Source of the DNA: Winogradskyella pelagia
Lineage (GTDB): Bacteria > Bacteroidota > Bacteroidia > Flavobacteriales > Flavobacteriaceae
DNA: 64,000 nucleotides
Direction: 5' to 3'
Assembly: GCF_017581965.1 (NCBI RefSeq)
Contig: NZ_JAGEVF010000002.1
Coordinates: 310,001 to 374,000, forward strand
Every line of letters begins with the position of its first letter. The stretch's first letter is position 1. A program made the position numbers and the translations under genes. Shown here piece after piece: positions 9,177 through 17,914 of this stretch. Under the pieces are notes generated by a model. It worked only from the letters and a program-made list of their open reading frames with translations. It did not search any database and was not told where the DNA came from.

Positions 9177-10048
9177 TAATTAATATGTTTTTGAGCCTTG
9201 TATGACGATCTTACCAAAGCACTACTTTCTACATGTCTAAAGCCTAAATCGAGTCCGATTTCTTCATATTCCTTGAATTCATCTGGATTTATAAACCGTT
9301 TTACAGGTAAATGTTTTTTACTAGGCTGTAAATATTGCCCAATTGTAACTACATCAACATTGTTTTCTCTTAAATCATACAGCGTTTGAATTACCTCTTC
9401 CTTTGTTTCTCCAAGGCCAAGCATAATGCCAGATTTTGTTCTTCGCTGACCTTGTTCCTTGAGATATTTTAGAACTCCCATACTACGATCGTATTTTGCT
9501 TGTATTCTCACTTCCCTTGTGAGGCGTCTAACCGTTTCAATATTATGAGAAACAACTTCAGGCGCAACGTTAATAATACGGTCTATATGACGTTCTATGC
9601 CTTGAAAATCAGGAATTAAGGTTTCTAAAGTAGTTTCGGGGTTCATTCGTCTCACGGCTTTAACGGTTTCGGCCCACATTATGCTTCCCATGTCCTTTAA
9701 ATCATCTCGATCAACACTTGTTAAGACAGCGTGTTTAATTTGCATAATTTTGATGGAGCGTGCTACTTTCTCAGGTTCATCCCAATCTACTGTCTCTGGT
9801 CGGCCTGTTTTAACACCACAAAACCCACAAGATCGTGTACACACATTACCTAATATCATAAATGTTGCTGTGCCTTCTCCCCAACATTCTCCCATATTCG
9901 GACAGCTGCCCGAAGTGCAAATAGTATTTAATTTGTACTTGTCAACAAGTCCTCTTAATTCCGTGTATTTTTTTCCAGTAGGAAGTTTAACCCTTAACCA
10001 TTTCGGTTTTCTTTCTGGTAATATATTTGAAGTAACCGTCGTTTCCAT
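9176..10048 (-). CDS. lipA: Lipoyl synthase LipA
   Basis: A radical-SAM enzyme that inserts two sulfurs into protein-bound octanoyl groups to make lipoyl cofactors. Both iron-sulfur sites are visible: the auxiliary-cluster motif [12 protein letters not shown] and the radical-[11 protein letters not shown]. The C-terminal RSS signature (VRSSY) is present. The start chosen is the ATG at 10048 (METTVTS, 290 aa, normal length); an open frame extends upstream to 10135, but this extension lacks family similarity and contains the TATCTTTG promoter-like box at 10069-10076. It is followed by gap with a one-base overlap. Confidence 0.96.
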   Translation of the reverse strand: METTVTSNILPERKPKWLRVKLPTGKKYTELRGLVDKYKLNTICTSGSCPNMGECWGEGTATFMILGNVCTRSCGFCGVKTGRPETVDWDEPEKVARSIKIMQIKHAVLTSVDRDDLKDMGSIMWAETVKAVRRMNPETTLETLIPDFQGIERHIDRIINVAPEVVSHNIETVRRLTREVRIQAKYDRSMGVLKYLKEQGQRRTKSGIMLGLGETKEEVIQTLYDLRENNVDVVTIGQYLQPSKKHLPVKRFINPDEFKEYEEIGLDLGFRHVESSALVRSSYKAQKHIN

Positions 10049-10068
10049 GCAATTTTTTGTTTCGGCAA

Positions 10069-10076
10069 CAAAGATA
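10069..10076 (-). promoter_or_regulatory. Bacteroidota-type -7 box upstream of lipA
   Basis: TATCTTTG on the minus strand matches the TAnnTTTG consensus and sits 20 bases before the chosen lipA ATG, supporting that start. No clear TTG element is seen at the expected distance upstream. Confidence 0.55.
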
Positions 10077-10097
10077 CAAAGTAAAAATATAAATATG

Positions 10098-11327
10098 TTA
10101 TAAGGTAGATAGGTACCAACCGCTAAATCCAACAAGGAATAAAATACCTAGCCATGACAATACTTTTAGGCCTATACTCGGGTGCCATTCTTTTGGAGTG
10201 TGTTTGCTGGTAATTAAAAAATAATTTGCTGCCGCATAAAACGGAGCTGTTACAAAGGATAAAATGGTGGCAATTTTTATGAGCAAGCCCATTTCAGAAG
10301 CAAATGCAAAGTAAATAATCATGGTACCTATTGTAAGTACTATAATCCAATGTAAATATCCTTTTGTAATGGATGACTTAAATAAAATGTTAAGGCTTAG
10401 GGACATTGATCTAGGGGAGGCATCTAAAGTAGTAATTGTTGTACTAAACATAGTTGTGAAAGCTGCTATGGCGATAATAAAATATGACCAATTTCCCAGA
10501 CTAGAAGTATAAACTTCGATAATTTGATTTGAAAAAACCAATGCCTTATCACTAAAGGATTCTCCAGAATTATACATCACAAAATAACCTAAACATAAAA
10601 AGATAATACCTAGAACTATGGCGCCTCCAAAGCCTATGTTAAAATCTAGAAGCGCAGTACGTGGTGAAAATTGTTTTGATATTTTCTTTTTCTCGAGCGC
10701 CCAGATAGAATGCCATATTGAAATATCTAATGGTGCAGGCATCCAACCCATAAATGCAATTAAAAAGGTAATTTCAGCTGCTGAATTTGGTAAAACCTGA
10801 GAAAACGAAACAGCACCGTAAAAATCCTTAAAAGCATAAATAACAGCGGCTAAAGTGCTTATGGTTAAAAGTGCTACAATAATTTTTATGGTTCTATCTA
10901 GAGCTTTGTACTTTCCAAAAAGTAGAATAAATAAACAGGTGAGTAACACAATAACAGTCCATGCTTCAGTACTTAAAAATCCAAGAGAAGTAATATTTCC
11001 AAAAAGGGATTTAGCAAGTCCAGCTGTAACGATAGTAACAGCCGCTTGGATTGTAAACATGGTGGCTATGTTTAAAACAAAATAGGTAATAAGTACCCAC
11101 TTCCCTAATTTGTAATAGCCGTGCAACAAAGATTCTTGTGTGGCAGCTGCATACCGTGGACCAAACTGGAAGAATGGGTATTTAAATAAATGAACAAGTA
11201 ATAATGCCCATAATAAACCTAAACCATAATCTGCACCTGCTTTAGTAGATTGCACAAGATGCGAAACTCCTATGGCTGCAGCAGCAAAGAGAAGTCCAGG
11301 ACCAAACTGCTTTAGTTTAGCTCGCAT
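10098..11327 (-). CDS. Divergent Nramp-family (SLC11-like) transporter
   Basis: A 409-residue integral membrane protein with about eleven hydrophobic helices and the Nramp layout (FGPGLLFA start, [11 protein letters not shown] in TM1). Two metal-site signatures of classic Nramp transporters are altered. The DPGN of TM1 is replaced around residues 20-23 by GVSH, and the MPH of TM6 reads M196-P197-A198. Canonical Mn2+/Fe2+ coordination through the TM1 Asp and Asn is thus absent, so the substrate may be different (for example Mg2+ as in the Nramp-related magnesium transporters, or a non-metal). Its start overlaps the end of the ECF sigma gene by 11 bases. Confidence 0.8.
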   Translation of the reverse strand: MRAKLKQFGPGLLFAAAAIGVSHLVQSTKAGADYGLGLLWALLLVHLFKYPFFQFGPRYAAATQESLLHGYYKLGKWVLITYFVLNIATMFTIQAAVTIVTAGLAKSLFGNITSLGFLSTEAWTVIVLLTCLFILLFGKYKALDRTIKIIVALLTISTLAAVIYAFKDFYGAVSFSQVLPNSAAEITFLIAFMGWMPAPLDISIWHSIWALEKKKISKQFSPRTALLDFNIGFGGAIVLGIIFLCLGYFVMYNSGESFSDKALVFSNQIIEVYTSSLGNWSYFIIAIAAFTTMFSTTITTLDASPRSMSLSLNILFKSSITKGYLHWIIVLTIGTMIIYFAFASEMGLLIKIATILSFVTAPFYAAANYFLITSKHTPKEWHPSIGLKVLSWLGILFLVGFSGWYLSTL

Positions 11328-11871
11328 TTGGTTTGGTAATTATTTCGGCCAGAAGTTTTTTCGCTCGTAATAATTTCACTTTGACATTATTCATTGGCTC
11401 GTTAAGTTCTTCAGATATGTCTTTATAGCTCAACTCTTGGAAGTACCTCAAATTTATAATTTCTTGATAATGCGGCTTCAATTTTTTAATATCTCGCAGA
11501 AGTTTAGCCAGATTTTGATCGGTTATAATTTTGTCCTCAGGAGTAGGGGAATCATCAATAATCTCAAGAAAATGATCCTGATTGTCCTTGGAGGTATTTT
11601 TAATCGTTTTTCTTTGTTTTCTTACAAGGTCTATGTGCAAATTTTTCGATATAGTGATTAACCAAGTCTTAAAATTATAAGAGGCATCATAGGTGTTAAT
11701 CTTGTCAAACGCCTTGGAAAATGTTTGAATGGTAATATCTTCAGCATCATTTTCGTTTTGCGTACGTTTTAATTGAAAGGCATAAACATCATTCCAAAAA
11801 GTATCCAACAGGAAATTAAAGGCTAGTTGTTCGTTGTTTTTGGCTTTAGTTATGGCGTCTGTTATTTCCAA
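11317..11871 (-). CDS. ECF-type RNA polymerase sigma factor
   Basis: A 184-residue sigma-70 family protein containing only region 2 (about 10-85, with DAEDITIQTFSKAF and FKTWLITISKN) and region 4 (about 125-175, with ELSYKDISEEL as the helix-turn-helix). This is the arrangement of extracytoplasmic-function sigma factors. No anti-sigma gene is adjacent: it overlaps the glycosyltransferase gene upstream by 10 bases and the Nramp-like gene downstream by 11 bases. Regulation may therefore be transcriptional, or its anti-sigma factor may be elsewhere. Confidence 0.9.
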   Translation of the reverse strand: MEITDAITKAKNNEQLAFNFLLDTFWNDVYAFQLKRTQNENDAEDITIQTFSKAFDKINTYDASYNFKTWLITISKNLHIDLVRKQRKTIKNTSKDNQDHFLEIIDDSPTPEDKIITDQNLAKLLRDIKKLKPHYQEIINLRYFQELSYKDISEELNEPMNNVKVKLLRAKKLLAEIITKPNAS

Positions 11872-12974
11872 TGTCTAGGTTTGGATATTAGGTTGACAAT
11901 AAATATAACGAATTGTAGAATAACTAAAAATACTTCAAGTAAAGGTGCAAGAAATATGAGTTTACGTTCGTCAAAGGTTTTTGCAGCATATCCGAAAGCT
12001 ACCAATTGAAGGCAAAACCTTAAAGCGATTAACAAAAGGACTAAAGCTTGCTTGTCTAAAATTACAGTACTGATTGGAATCATTAGCCAGAATAACAATT
12101 GCGTAAGGTAAAATAGCCCAAGTAAGAATCTGTGTATTGGTTTATAGTATTTGGCGGTAGCGATATGACGTCTTTTTTGTAATATCCATGCTTTAAAAGT
12201 AGTTTTGGGTTTAGATAGGGCAAAGCTAGAAGGGTCCATGCAAACTGTTGTATTTGCACCTGTTGCTACTGAATTGATAAATAAATCGTCATCTCCAGAC
12301 ATAAGACCCATGTGCTGAGAAAATCCTGAGTTATTAAAAAATAGTTCTTTACGGTAAGCTAGGTTTCGTCCAACTCCCATGTATGGTTGCCCTAATAAAG
12401 CATAAGAAAAGTATTGCAGTGCAGTTAAGACTGTTTCAAAACGAATAAGTTGATTGAGCAGTGATTTTTTCTTTTTAGTATAGCCACCATAACCTAAAAC
12501 AATTGATTTTTCATTAGAGAAATGAGAGCTCAAACTAAGTAGCCAATTATTAGTTATTGGTTTACAATCAGCATCAGTAAATACGAGAAAATCATTTACA
12601 GAGGCTTTAATACCTAGAGTCAAAGCGTATTTCTTATTTCCCCAAAACGCTTCATTTGGTTGAACGTCCACTACTTTTACATTGCCATGCAAAGCTTCAA
12701 ATGATTTCATGATTTTAAGTGAATCGTCTGTGGAACTGTCATTTACCAAAACTACTTCAAAACTTGGGTAATTCTGGTTTAAAATGTGAGGTAAATTCTC
12801 GCTAAGGTTTTTAGCCTCGTTTTTAGCGCATATGATAACAGATAGCGCAATATTGTTCTTTTTGTTAGGTCTCGGTTTATTTGAAACAAAAGCAACCAAA
12901 AAACTAGTATAGAAAACTAGTTGTAAACAAACTATTATTATAAATACAATGAGCAGAGCAGCAGTTAGGCTCAT
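11862..12974 (-). CDS. Family 2 glycosyltransferase, membrane-bound
   Basis: A 370-residue protein with an N-terminal membrane helix (about 5-27), a GT2 catalytic domain (about 40-270) and two or three C-terminal helices (about 285-360). Catalytic landmarks are VNDSSTDDS (nucleotide-sugar binding), TDADC (the DxD metal/UDP site), GDDDLF (acceptor/base region) and QKRRHIAT, which corresponds to the QxxRW motif of processive synthases. This layout suggests transfer of a sugar to a lipid or growing polysaccharide on the cytoplasmic side of the membrane. Donor and product are not known. It lies 7 bases downstream of the small membrane gene at 12982-13185. Confidence 0.88.
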   Translation of the reverse strand: MSLTAALLIVFIIIVCLQLVFYTSFLVAFVSNKPRPNKKNNIALSVIICAKNEAKNLSENLPHILNQNYPSFEVVLVNDSSTDDSLKIMKSFEALHGNVKVVDVQPNEAFWGNKKYALTLGIKASVNDFLVFTDADCKPITNNWLLSLSSHFSNEKSIVLGYGGYTKKKKSLLNQLIRFETVLTALQYFSYALLGQPYMGVGRNLAYRKELFFNNSGFSQHMGLMSGDDDLFINSVATGANTTVCMDPSSFALSKPKTTFKAWILQKRRHIATAKYYKPIHRFLLGLFYLTQLLFWLMIPISTVILDKQALVLLLIALRFCLQLVAFGYAAKTFDERKLIFLAPLLEVFLVILQFVIFIVNLISKPRHWK

Positions 12975-12981
12975 TTAATAT

Positions 12982-13185
12982 TTAGGAGTGTTGAGGTTCT
13001 TTACAGTCTTTATATTCGTCTGGTGTTTTGCCACAGAATCCGCAAGCCTCACCGTCTTGATTTAACATTGGGTTTTGACTTGCACAAGTTCCGGCAAATT
13101 TACCGTCTTTCTTTGCCCAAATTTTTATGGTAATACCGGCAATAGCTAAAGCTAATAATCCAAGTGTAAGAAATAATAATTCCAT
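12982..13185 (-). CDS. Small single-span membrane protein with a cysteine-rich tail
   Basis: A 67-residue protein: one N-terminal transmembrane helix (about 2-23), a short basic segment (KIWAKKDGK) and a soluble tail with four cysteines (C34, C48, C51, C60), two of them in a CGFC pair. The tail could bind a metal or form disulfides, depending on its side; the basic segment after the helix suggests a cytoplasmic tail. I do not recognise a named function. A TATCTTTG box at 13207-13214 gives it a plausible promoter, and it probably heads the run continuing through the glycosyltransferase. Confidence 0.7.
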   Translation of the reverse strand: MELLFLTLGLLALAIAGITIKIWAKKDGKFAGTCASQNPMLNQDGEACGFCGKTPDEYKDCKEPQHS

Positions 13186-13206
13186 TTAATTGCTTAAATT
13201 TAGATG

Positions 13207-13214
13207 CAAAGATA
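13207..13214 (-). promoter_or_regulatory. Bacteroidota-type -7 box upstream of the small membrane protein gene
   Basis: TATCTTTG (minus strand) matches TAnnTTTG and lies 21 bases before the ATG at 13185. A matching TTG element at -33 is not evident. Confidence 0.5.
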
Positions 13215-13318
13215 AGGCTTTTCCTTTACTTTCGTTCCCATTTCTCTGTGACTTACCTATTGTTCGTTGTGTCTTAATTAAAAGATTTTTACAATTTACT
13301 AACTAATTCAATTTTATT

Positions 13319-14005
13319 ATGAAAAAATTATTTGCTGAGTTTTTCGGAACATTTTGGCTGGTATTTGGTGGCTGTGGAAGTGCCATTTATGCCGCAGGTA
13401 TACCAAATTTAGGTATTGGTTTTGTTGGAGTTGCACTTGCATTTGGTCTTACAGTTTTAACCATGGCTTATGCTGTTGGTCATATTTCTGGAGGCCATTT
13501 TAATCCTGCTGTGTCTGTTGGTCTATGGATTGGTGGACGATTTGAAGCTAAAGATTTAATCGGTTATATTTTAGCTCAGGTTGTCGGTGCCATTGCAGCT
13601 GCAGGTGTACTGTATCTTATTATGTCTGGTAAATCTGGATTTGACTCTATTGGAGGCTTTGCTGCAAATGGCTATAATGAGCTTTCACCAGATGGTTATA
13701 ATATGATGTCGGCATTAGTAGCTGAAGTCGTTTTAACAGCATTTTTCTTATTAGTGATTCTTGGAAGCACTAATGCTAGAGCGCCAAAAGGATTTGCTCC
13801 AATAGCCATAGGTTTGGCTTTAACATTGATTCACTTGATAAGTATACCAATTACTAATACTTCTGTAAACCCTGCTAGGTCATTAAGTCAAGCAATTTTT
13901 GCTGATGGTGCTTACATGTCTCAAGTTTGGTTATTTTGGGTTGCGCCAATAGGTGGTGCCATACTTGGGGGTTTAATACACAAGACGTTTTTTGAAAAAG
14001 AATAG
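13319..14005 (+). CDS. aqpZ: Aquaporin Z-type water channel
   Basis: A 228-residue, six-helix channel of the MIP family. Both pore-lining NPA boxes are intact (HFNPAVSVG near residue 62 and [10 protein letters not shown] near residue 182), as are the GGHFNP context and an Arg right after the second NPA that forms part of the selectivity filter. These features fit a water-selective aquaporin rather than a glycerol facilitator. It is a single-gene unit ended by a strong bidirectional hairpin. Confidence 0.95.
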   Translation: MKKLFAEFFGTFWLVFGGCGSAIYAAGIPNLGIGFVGVALAFGLTVLTMAYAVGHISGGHFNPAVSVGLWIGGRFEAKDLIGYILAQVVGAIAAAGVLYLIMSGKSGFDSIGGFAANGYNELSPDGYNMMSALVAEVVLTAFFLLVILGSTNARAPKGFAPIAIGLALTLIHLISIPITNTSVNPARSLSQAIFADGAYMSQVWLFWVAPIGGAILGGLIHKTFFEKE

Positions 14006-14019
14006 AAAACATTGAAATA

Positions 14020-14051
14020 AAAAAAAGGCATCAGTTATGATGCCTTTTTTT
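14020..14051. terminator. Bidirectional terminator between aqpZ and the anti-sigma gene
   Basis: GGCATCA and TGATGCC form a 7-bp stem with loop GTTA, flanked by seven A on the left and seven T on the right. It therefore works for aqpZ (plus) and for the convergent anti-sigma gene (minus). Confidence 0.9.
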
Positions 14052-14066
14052 ATTTTTCTATTAAAA

Positions 14067-14861
14067 CTATTTATTATCCTTCAAAGAAATTTCGGCCACA
14101 TCGGCATTGTTTTCATTTGTTTCTTCGCCTTTTTTGCCAATCTTGATGCTTAAAGCTAAAGCATCTTCGACATAAGGAATTTGTTTTAGTTTGCGATCGG
14201 ATTCATCAAGTATACCAAGATTAACCATTCTGTCTTGTAATTCTGCCCAGATTTGATAATGCTGTTCTTCTGGCAATTGTGGTAAAGTAATAACATCAAT
14301 CATTGATGTTTTGTCAACTGGATTAATATAAGCCACCGTCTTTAGATTTTTGGCTCTGTCATTTCCGTTGAACACATATTTTTTTGCATCAGGGTTGTTA
14401 AGCTTCATTAATTGTTCTGATAGTTCTGATAACCGCGAATTATTTTTCTCAATATCACTTCTTAAATCAAAAATCTCTTCAACCACGATATTGTTTTCTT
14501 CATTGAGATTAAGATTTTTTTGATAAAGTATATACGTTGAAAAAGCAAAAAGTATGGCCGCTGCAGAGGCTGCAATACTATACCATGATATTCTTCTTTT
14601 ATGCACCAAATTAATGACTTGTGAAGGCTCTGGCTCATCGATTGCCGTTAATATTTGCTTAAGCACATCGGTAGGCACGTCTTTAGCACCTGCCTTAGCA
14701 ATGATTTCTAAATTATTTTGAAGTTGTTCGTACGCTTCGGCCGCTTCTGGGTAGTTAGAAATAAAAAACTCTACCTCTTGGGTTTCGGTCATAGAGGCCT
14801 CACCAACTAAATATTTACGTAGAAGATCAGATTTTAAAAAACTATGTAGTTTTGTTTCCAT
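14067..14861 (-). CDS. Anti-sigma factor, RskA-like
   Basis: A 264-residue single-span membrane protein. The N-terminal cytoplasmic part (about 1-90) has the small helical anti-sigma domain feel (LLRKYLVGEASMTETQEVEFFI), a membrane helix lies at about 92-112, and the periplasmic part (about 115-264) has a coiled segment followed by the RskA C-terminal domain (LPQLPEEQHYQIWAE is the characteristic stretch). It presumably binds and holds the ECF sigma factor encoded 11 bases upstream. No zinc HxxxCxxC motif is seen, so it is not a ZAS-type redox sensor. Confidence 0.9.
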   Translation of the reverse strand: METKLHSFLKSDLLRKYLVGEASMTETQEVEFFISNYPEAAEAYEQLQNNLEIIAKAGAKDVPTDVLKQILTAIDEPEPSQVINLVHKRRISWYSIAASAAAILFAFSTYILYQKNLNLNEENNIVVEEIFDLRSDIEKNNSRLSELSEQLMKLNNPDAKKYVFNGNDRAKNLKTVAYINPVDKTSMIDVITLPQLPEEQHYQIWAELQDRMVNLGILDESDRKLKQIPYVEDALALSIKIGKKGEETNENNADVAEISLKDNK

Positions 14862-14872
14862 ATCTTAAAATT

Positions 14873-15406
14873 TTATGGGTCGTAAACTTTTTTAAGCTCA
14901 CGCAGCCCAATTTTTAATCTCGATTTTATTGTTCCTAAAGGAATACCTAATTCATCACTTGCCTCTTGCTGGGTCATGCCTTCAAAAAACAAGGCGTCTA
15001 ATACTATTTTATACTTTTCCTCTAGTCTTCCAACATGCTCTCTAATGTCCATGACATCTTGATTTAAATCACTTGTTGGTAATATATATACGTTTGATTT
15101 GTCAATTTGGACTTCTTTCTGATATCTATTATTAAAGCTTCTCAATTTATCTATGGCCGTATTGCGCGCAATTCTAAACAACCAAGTAAATAATTTAGCT
15201 TTTGAAGAATCGTACTTGCCAGAATTACGCCATACTTTAATAAATGTTTCTTGAAGGGCGTCTTCAGCGATTTCTTCATTTTGAGTGATTTTTAATATTA
15301 CACCATAAAGACTAGTTGAATAATTTTCGTAAAGCAGATTCAAAGCGCGTTTGTCTCCATGCTCTAGATAATCGATTATTTTTTTCTCTATTGGTGAACT
15401 GCTCAA
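14873..15406 (-). CDS. ECF-type RNA polymerase sigma factor paired with an anti-sigma factor
   Basis: A 177-residue sigma-70 protein with region 2 (about 25-90, including AEDALQETFIKVWR and LFTWLFRIARN) and region 4 (about 120-172, with MTQQEASDELGIPLGTIKSRL). The RskA-like gene directly downstream is its likely regulator. The pair resembles SigK/RskA systems, which in other bacteria respond to envelope or redox stress; the regulon here is unknown. Confidence 0.93.
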   Translation of the reverse strand: MSSSPIEKKIIDYLEHGDKRALNLLYENYSTSLYGVILKITQNEEIAEDALQETFIKVWRNSGKYDSSKAKLFTWLFRIARNTAIDKLRSFNNRYQKEVQIDKSNVYILPTSDLNQDVMDIREHVGRLEEKYKIVLDALFFEGMTQQEASDELGIPLGTIKSRLKIGLRELKKVYDP

Positions 15407-15573
15407 AATGTTAAAGTTTTCGGTTTTTATATAACAAGGTAATCCAAAGTCCGATTTTGTTCGTATTTAAATCATAAACCTTAGTTAAAGGTCTAATATA
15501 ATATTATTTAGAATAATTTTTCTTCTTTACAGGATTGATTAATAGCATTTTCAACAAAAATTATTCTATAACT

Positions 15574-15598
15574 AAAAGCCGCAATTAATGCGGCTTTT
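15574..15598 (-). terminator. Terminator of murB
   Basis: AAAAGCCGCA and TGCGGCTTTT form a 10-bp perfect hairpin with a 5-base loop. It lies immediately downstream of the murB stop codon on the minus strand and ends in a short T run. Confidence 0.85.
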
Positions 15599-16611
15599 TA
15601 TATGATATTGACTTCGGTTTCAATATTAATTTCAAAAAGCCTTAAAACAGTTTTCTGAATAAGCTTTGCCAAGTCATAAATATCACTACCCTTTGCATTA
15701 CCATAATTAACCAAAACTAATGCTTGTTTGTTGTGAACGCCATAGTTGCCAAATCGTTTTCCTTTAAAACCTGCTTTTTCAATTAACCAGCCAGCAGGTA
15801 TTTTAATTTCTGTTTCCGAAATCTGATAAGACGGTATATCTTCAAAATTGTTTTGAAGTTCCTTATAATGAGATTGTGAGATTACAGGGTTTTTAAAAAA
15901 ACTTCCGCTATTGCCTATTACTTTAGGGTCAGGCAATTTACTTTTTCTAATTGTTATTACAGCATTTGAAATATCTTTTATACTAGGGTCTTCAATGTTG
16001 TGGGCCTTCAACTCTTGTTTGATGGCGCCGTAATCTATATTTATTTTGTGATTGGATGTCGTTAACTTAAAATTGACGCTAGTAACAATAAATTCACCTT
16101 TTAATTCATTTTTAAAAACAGATTCTCTGTAGCCGAACCGGCATTCTTCATTACTGAATACTTGGGTTGTTTTGTTTTTTATATGTACTGCAGTGCAGCT
16201 AACCAATGTATCTTTGAGTTCAACTCCGTAAGCACCTATGTTTTGTATTGGTGCTGTACCAACATTACCAGGAATAAGTGATAGATTCTCTACACCACCG
16301 TAGTTATTGGAAATGCACCACAACACAAAATCGTGCCAATTTTCACCAGCCATTGCCTTAACAATGACATGATTCTCATGGTTTTCGATTACCTCAATAC
16401 CTTTTAGGTTTATGTGTAAAACTAAGGCATTAATATCTCTCGTAAGGAGCATATTACTGCCACCTCCAAGTATAAATAAGGATTTTTGGGCATTATCGGT
16501 TAGTACTTTTTTAAGATAATCTTCGGTAGCAATATTACAATATTCTTTTGCGTTGGCGTTAATGCCAAAAGTATTTAAGTTGCGTAAAGGGACATTTTGA
16601 AGAATAGGCAT
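15598..16611 (-). CDS. murB: UDP-N-acetylmuramate dehydrogenase MurB
   Basis: Reduces the enolpyruvyl group of UDP-GlcNAc-enolpyruvate to UDP-MurNAc in peptidoglycan precursor synthesis, using FAD and NADPH. The FAD-binding segment GGGSNML is near residue 49, PGNVGTAPIQNIGAYG near 124, the catalytic Ser is in GNSGSFFKNP (about 237), and the final Glu region is IETEV. At 337 aa it is the E. coli-like type I length. The ATG overlaps the aminotransferase stop codon by one base. Confidence 0.95.
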   Translation of the reverse strand: MPILQNVPLRNLNTFGINANAKEYCNIATEDYLKKVLTDNAQKSLFILGGGSNMLLTRDINALVLHINLKGIEVIENHENHVIVKAMAGENWHDFVLWCISNNYGGVENLSLIPGNVGTAPIQNIGAYGVELKDTLVSCTAVHIKNKTTQVFSNEECRFGYRESVFKNELKGEFIVTSVNFKLTTSNHKINIDYGAIKQELKAHNIEDPSIKDISNAVITIRKSKLPDPKVIGNSGSFFKNPVISQSHYKELQNNFEDIPSYQISETEIKIPAGWLIEKAGFKGKRFGNYGVHNKQALVLVNYGNAKGSDIYDLAKLIQKTVLRLFEINIETEVNII

Positions 16612-17801
16612 TAATCTTTATAAACTTTAAGAGCTTCTGCAATTACCTCTACGGCTATTTTCAAACTATTTTCGTTAAGTACATAAGCAATTCGTATTTG
16701 ATTTAGTCCAACACCAGGTGTAGAATAGAAACCAGTAGCAGGAGCGACCATTACAGTATTGTTGTTGTATTCAAAGGACTCTAAAAGCCAGCGCGCAAAA
16801 TTTTCTGCACTCTTAACCGGTAGTTCAGCAATACAATAGAACGCACCATTAGGTTTTGCCACCTTCACCCCAGGTATTTTTTGAAGTTCTTCAATGAGTA
16901 CGTCTCGTCGCTTCACATATTCTTCTTTTACCTCATCAAAATAACTCTGAGGTGTTTCTAATGCGGCTTCAGCAGCTATTTGAGCCAATGTGGGAGGGCT
17001 TAATCGTGCTTGTGCAAATTTTAAAGCGGTCTGTATCACAGCTTTATTTTTTGAGACTAGATAGCCAATCCTAGCGCCACACATGCTATAACGTTTAGAG
17101 ACAGAATCAATGACAATAGCATAGTCCTCAAGACCACTTTCTTGAAGAATTGAATAATGGGAAACACCATCGTAAACAAATTCGCGATAAACTTCATCGG
17201 CAATAAGAAACAGGTCATGTTTTTTAACAATTTCTGCGAGTTTTTTTATCTCTTCTCTAGAGTAAAGATAGCCCGTAGGATTTCCTGGATTACAAATTAA
17301 AATAGCCTTAGTTTTGGGTGTAATGAGTTTTTCAAATTCCTCAATTGGAGGGAGGGCAAAATTATCATCAATATTAGAAATTACTGGGACGACCTTAATG
17401 CTAGAGGCAATTGAGAAACCATTGTAGTTCGCATAAAAAGGTTCCGGGATTATTATTTCATCATCCTCATCCATAATACTTCCAAAAGCAAACAATAGCG
17501 CTTCACTACCACCTGTGGTAACTATAATATCGCTATAATCAACTTCAATAGAATTATTATAGTAATACTTAGCAATTTTCTTTCGGTATTCTTCTGCACC
17601 TTCTGATCTAGAATAGGCAAGTACATCTAATGAGTGGATTTTCACGGCATCCAGAGCAATTGAAGGTGTTTTAATGTCTGGTTGACCAATATTTAGGTAA
17701 TAAACAGTTCTCCCTTTTTTATTTGCTTCTTCAGCATAAGGTACCAACTTCCGTATTGGAGACTCTGGCATTTTTGTACCTTTTCTTGAAATTGATGGCA
17801 T
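16611..17801 (-). CDS. PLP-dependent class I aminotransferase (aspartate aminotransferase-like)
   Basis: A 396-residue fold-type I aminotransferase. Key sites are NIGQPD near the N terminus, NPGNPTGYLYS (substrate/PLP contact), DEVYREF, the PLP lysine in SVSKRYSMCGARIGY, and the substrate-carboxylate Arg region near NQIRIAYV. The family covers aspartate, aromatic and other amino acid aminotransferases, and the substrate cannot be fixed from sequence. It is translationally coupled to murB (TAATG overlap), though a metabolic link is not obvious. An upstream in-frame ATG (MPESPIRK) is possible, but the longer start fits typical family length. Confidence 0.9.
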   Translation of the reverse strand: MPSISRKGTKMPESPIRKLVPYAEEANKKGRTVYYLNIGQPDIKTPSIALDAVKIHSLDVLAYSRSEGAEEYRKKIAKYYYNNSIEVDYSDIIVTTGGSEALLFAFGSIMDEDDEIIIPEPFYANYNGFSIASSIKVVPVISNIDDNFALPPIEEFEKLITPKTKAILICNPGNPTGYLYSREEIKKLAEIVKKHDLFLIADEVYREFVYDGVSHYSILQESGLEDYAIVIDSVSKRYSMCGARIGYLVSKNKAVIQTALKFAQARLSPPTLAQIAAEAALETPQSYFDEVKEEYVKRRDVLIEELQKIPGVKVAKPNGAFYCIAELPVKSAENFARWLLESFEYNNNTVMVAPATGFYSTPGVGLNQIRIAYVLNENSLKIAVEVIAEALKVYKD

Positions 17802-17914
17802 TGTTGTTTGTTTAGCTAACGGTTGATTTTTTAATTCTTAAATTTTCACTAAAAAATGAAGATGACACTTAGAGCTTGATTTAAGATTTGTATCTTTTAT
17901 AAATACAAAAATAA

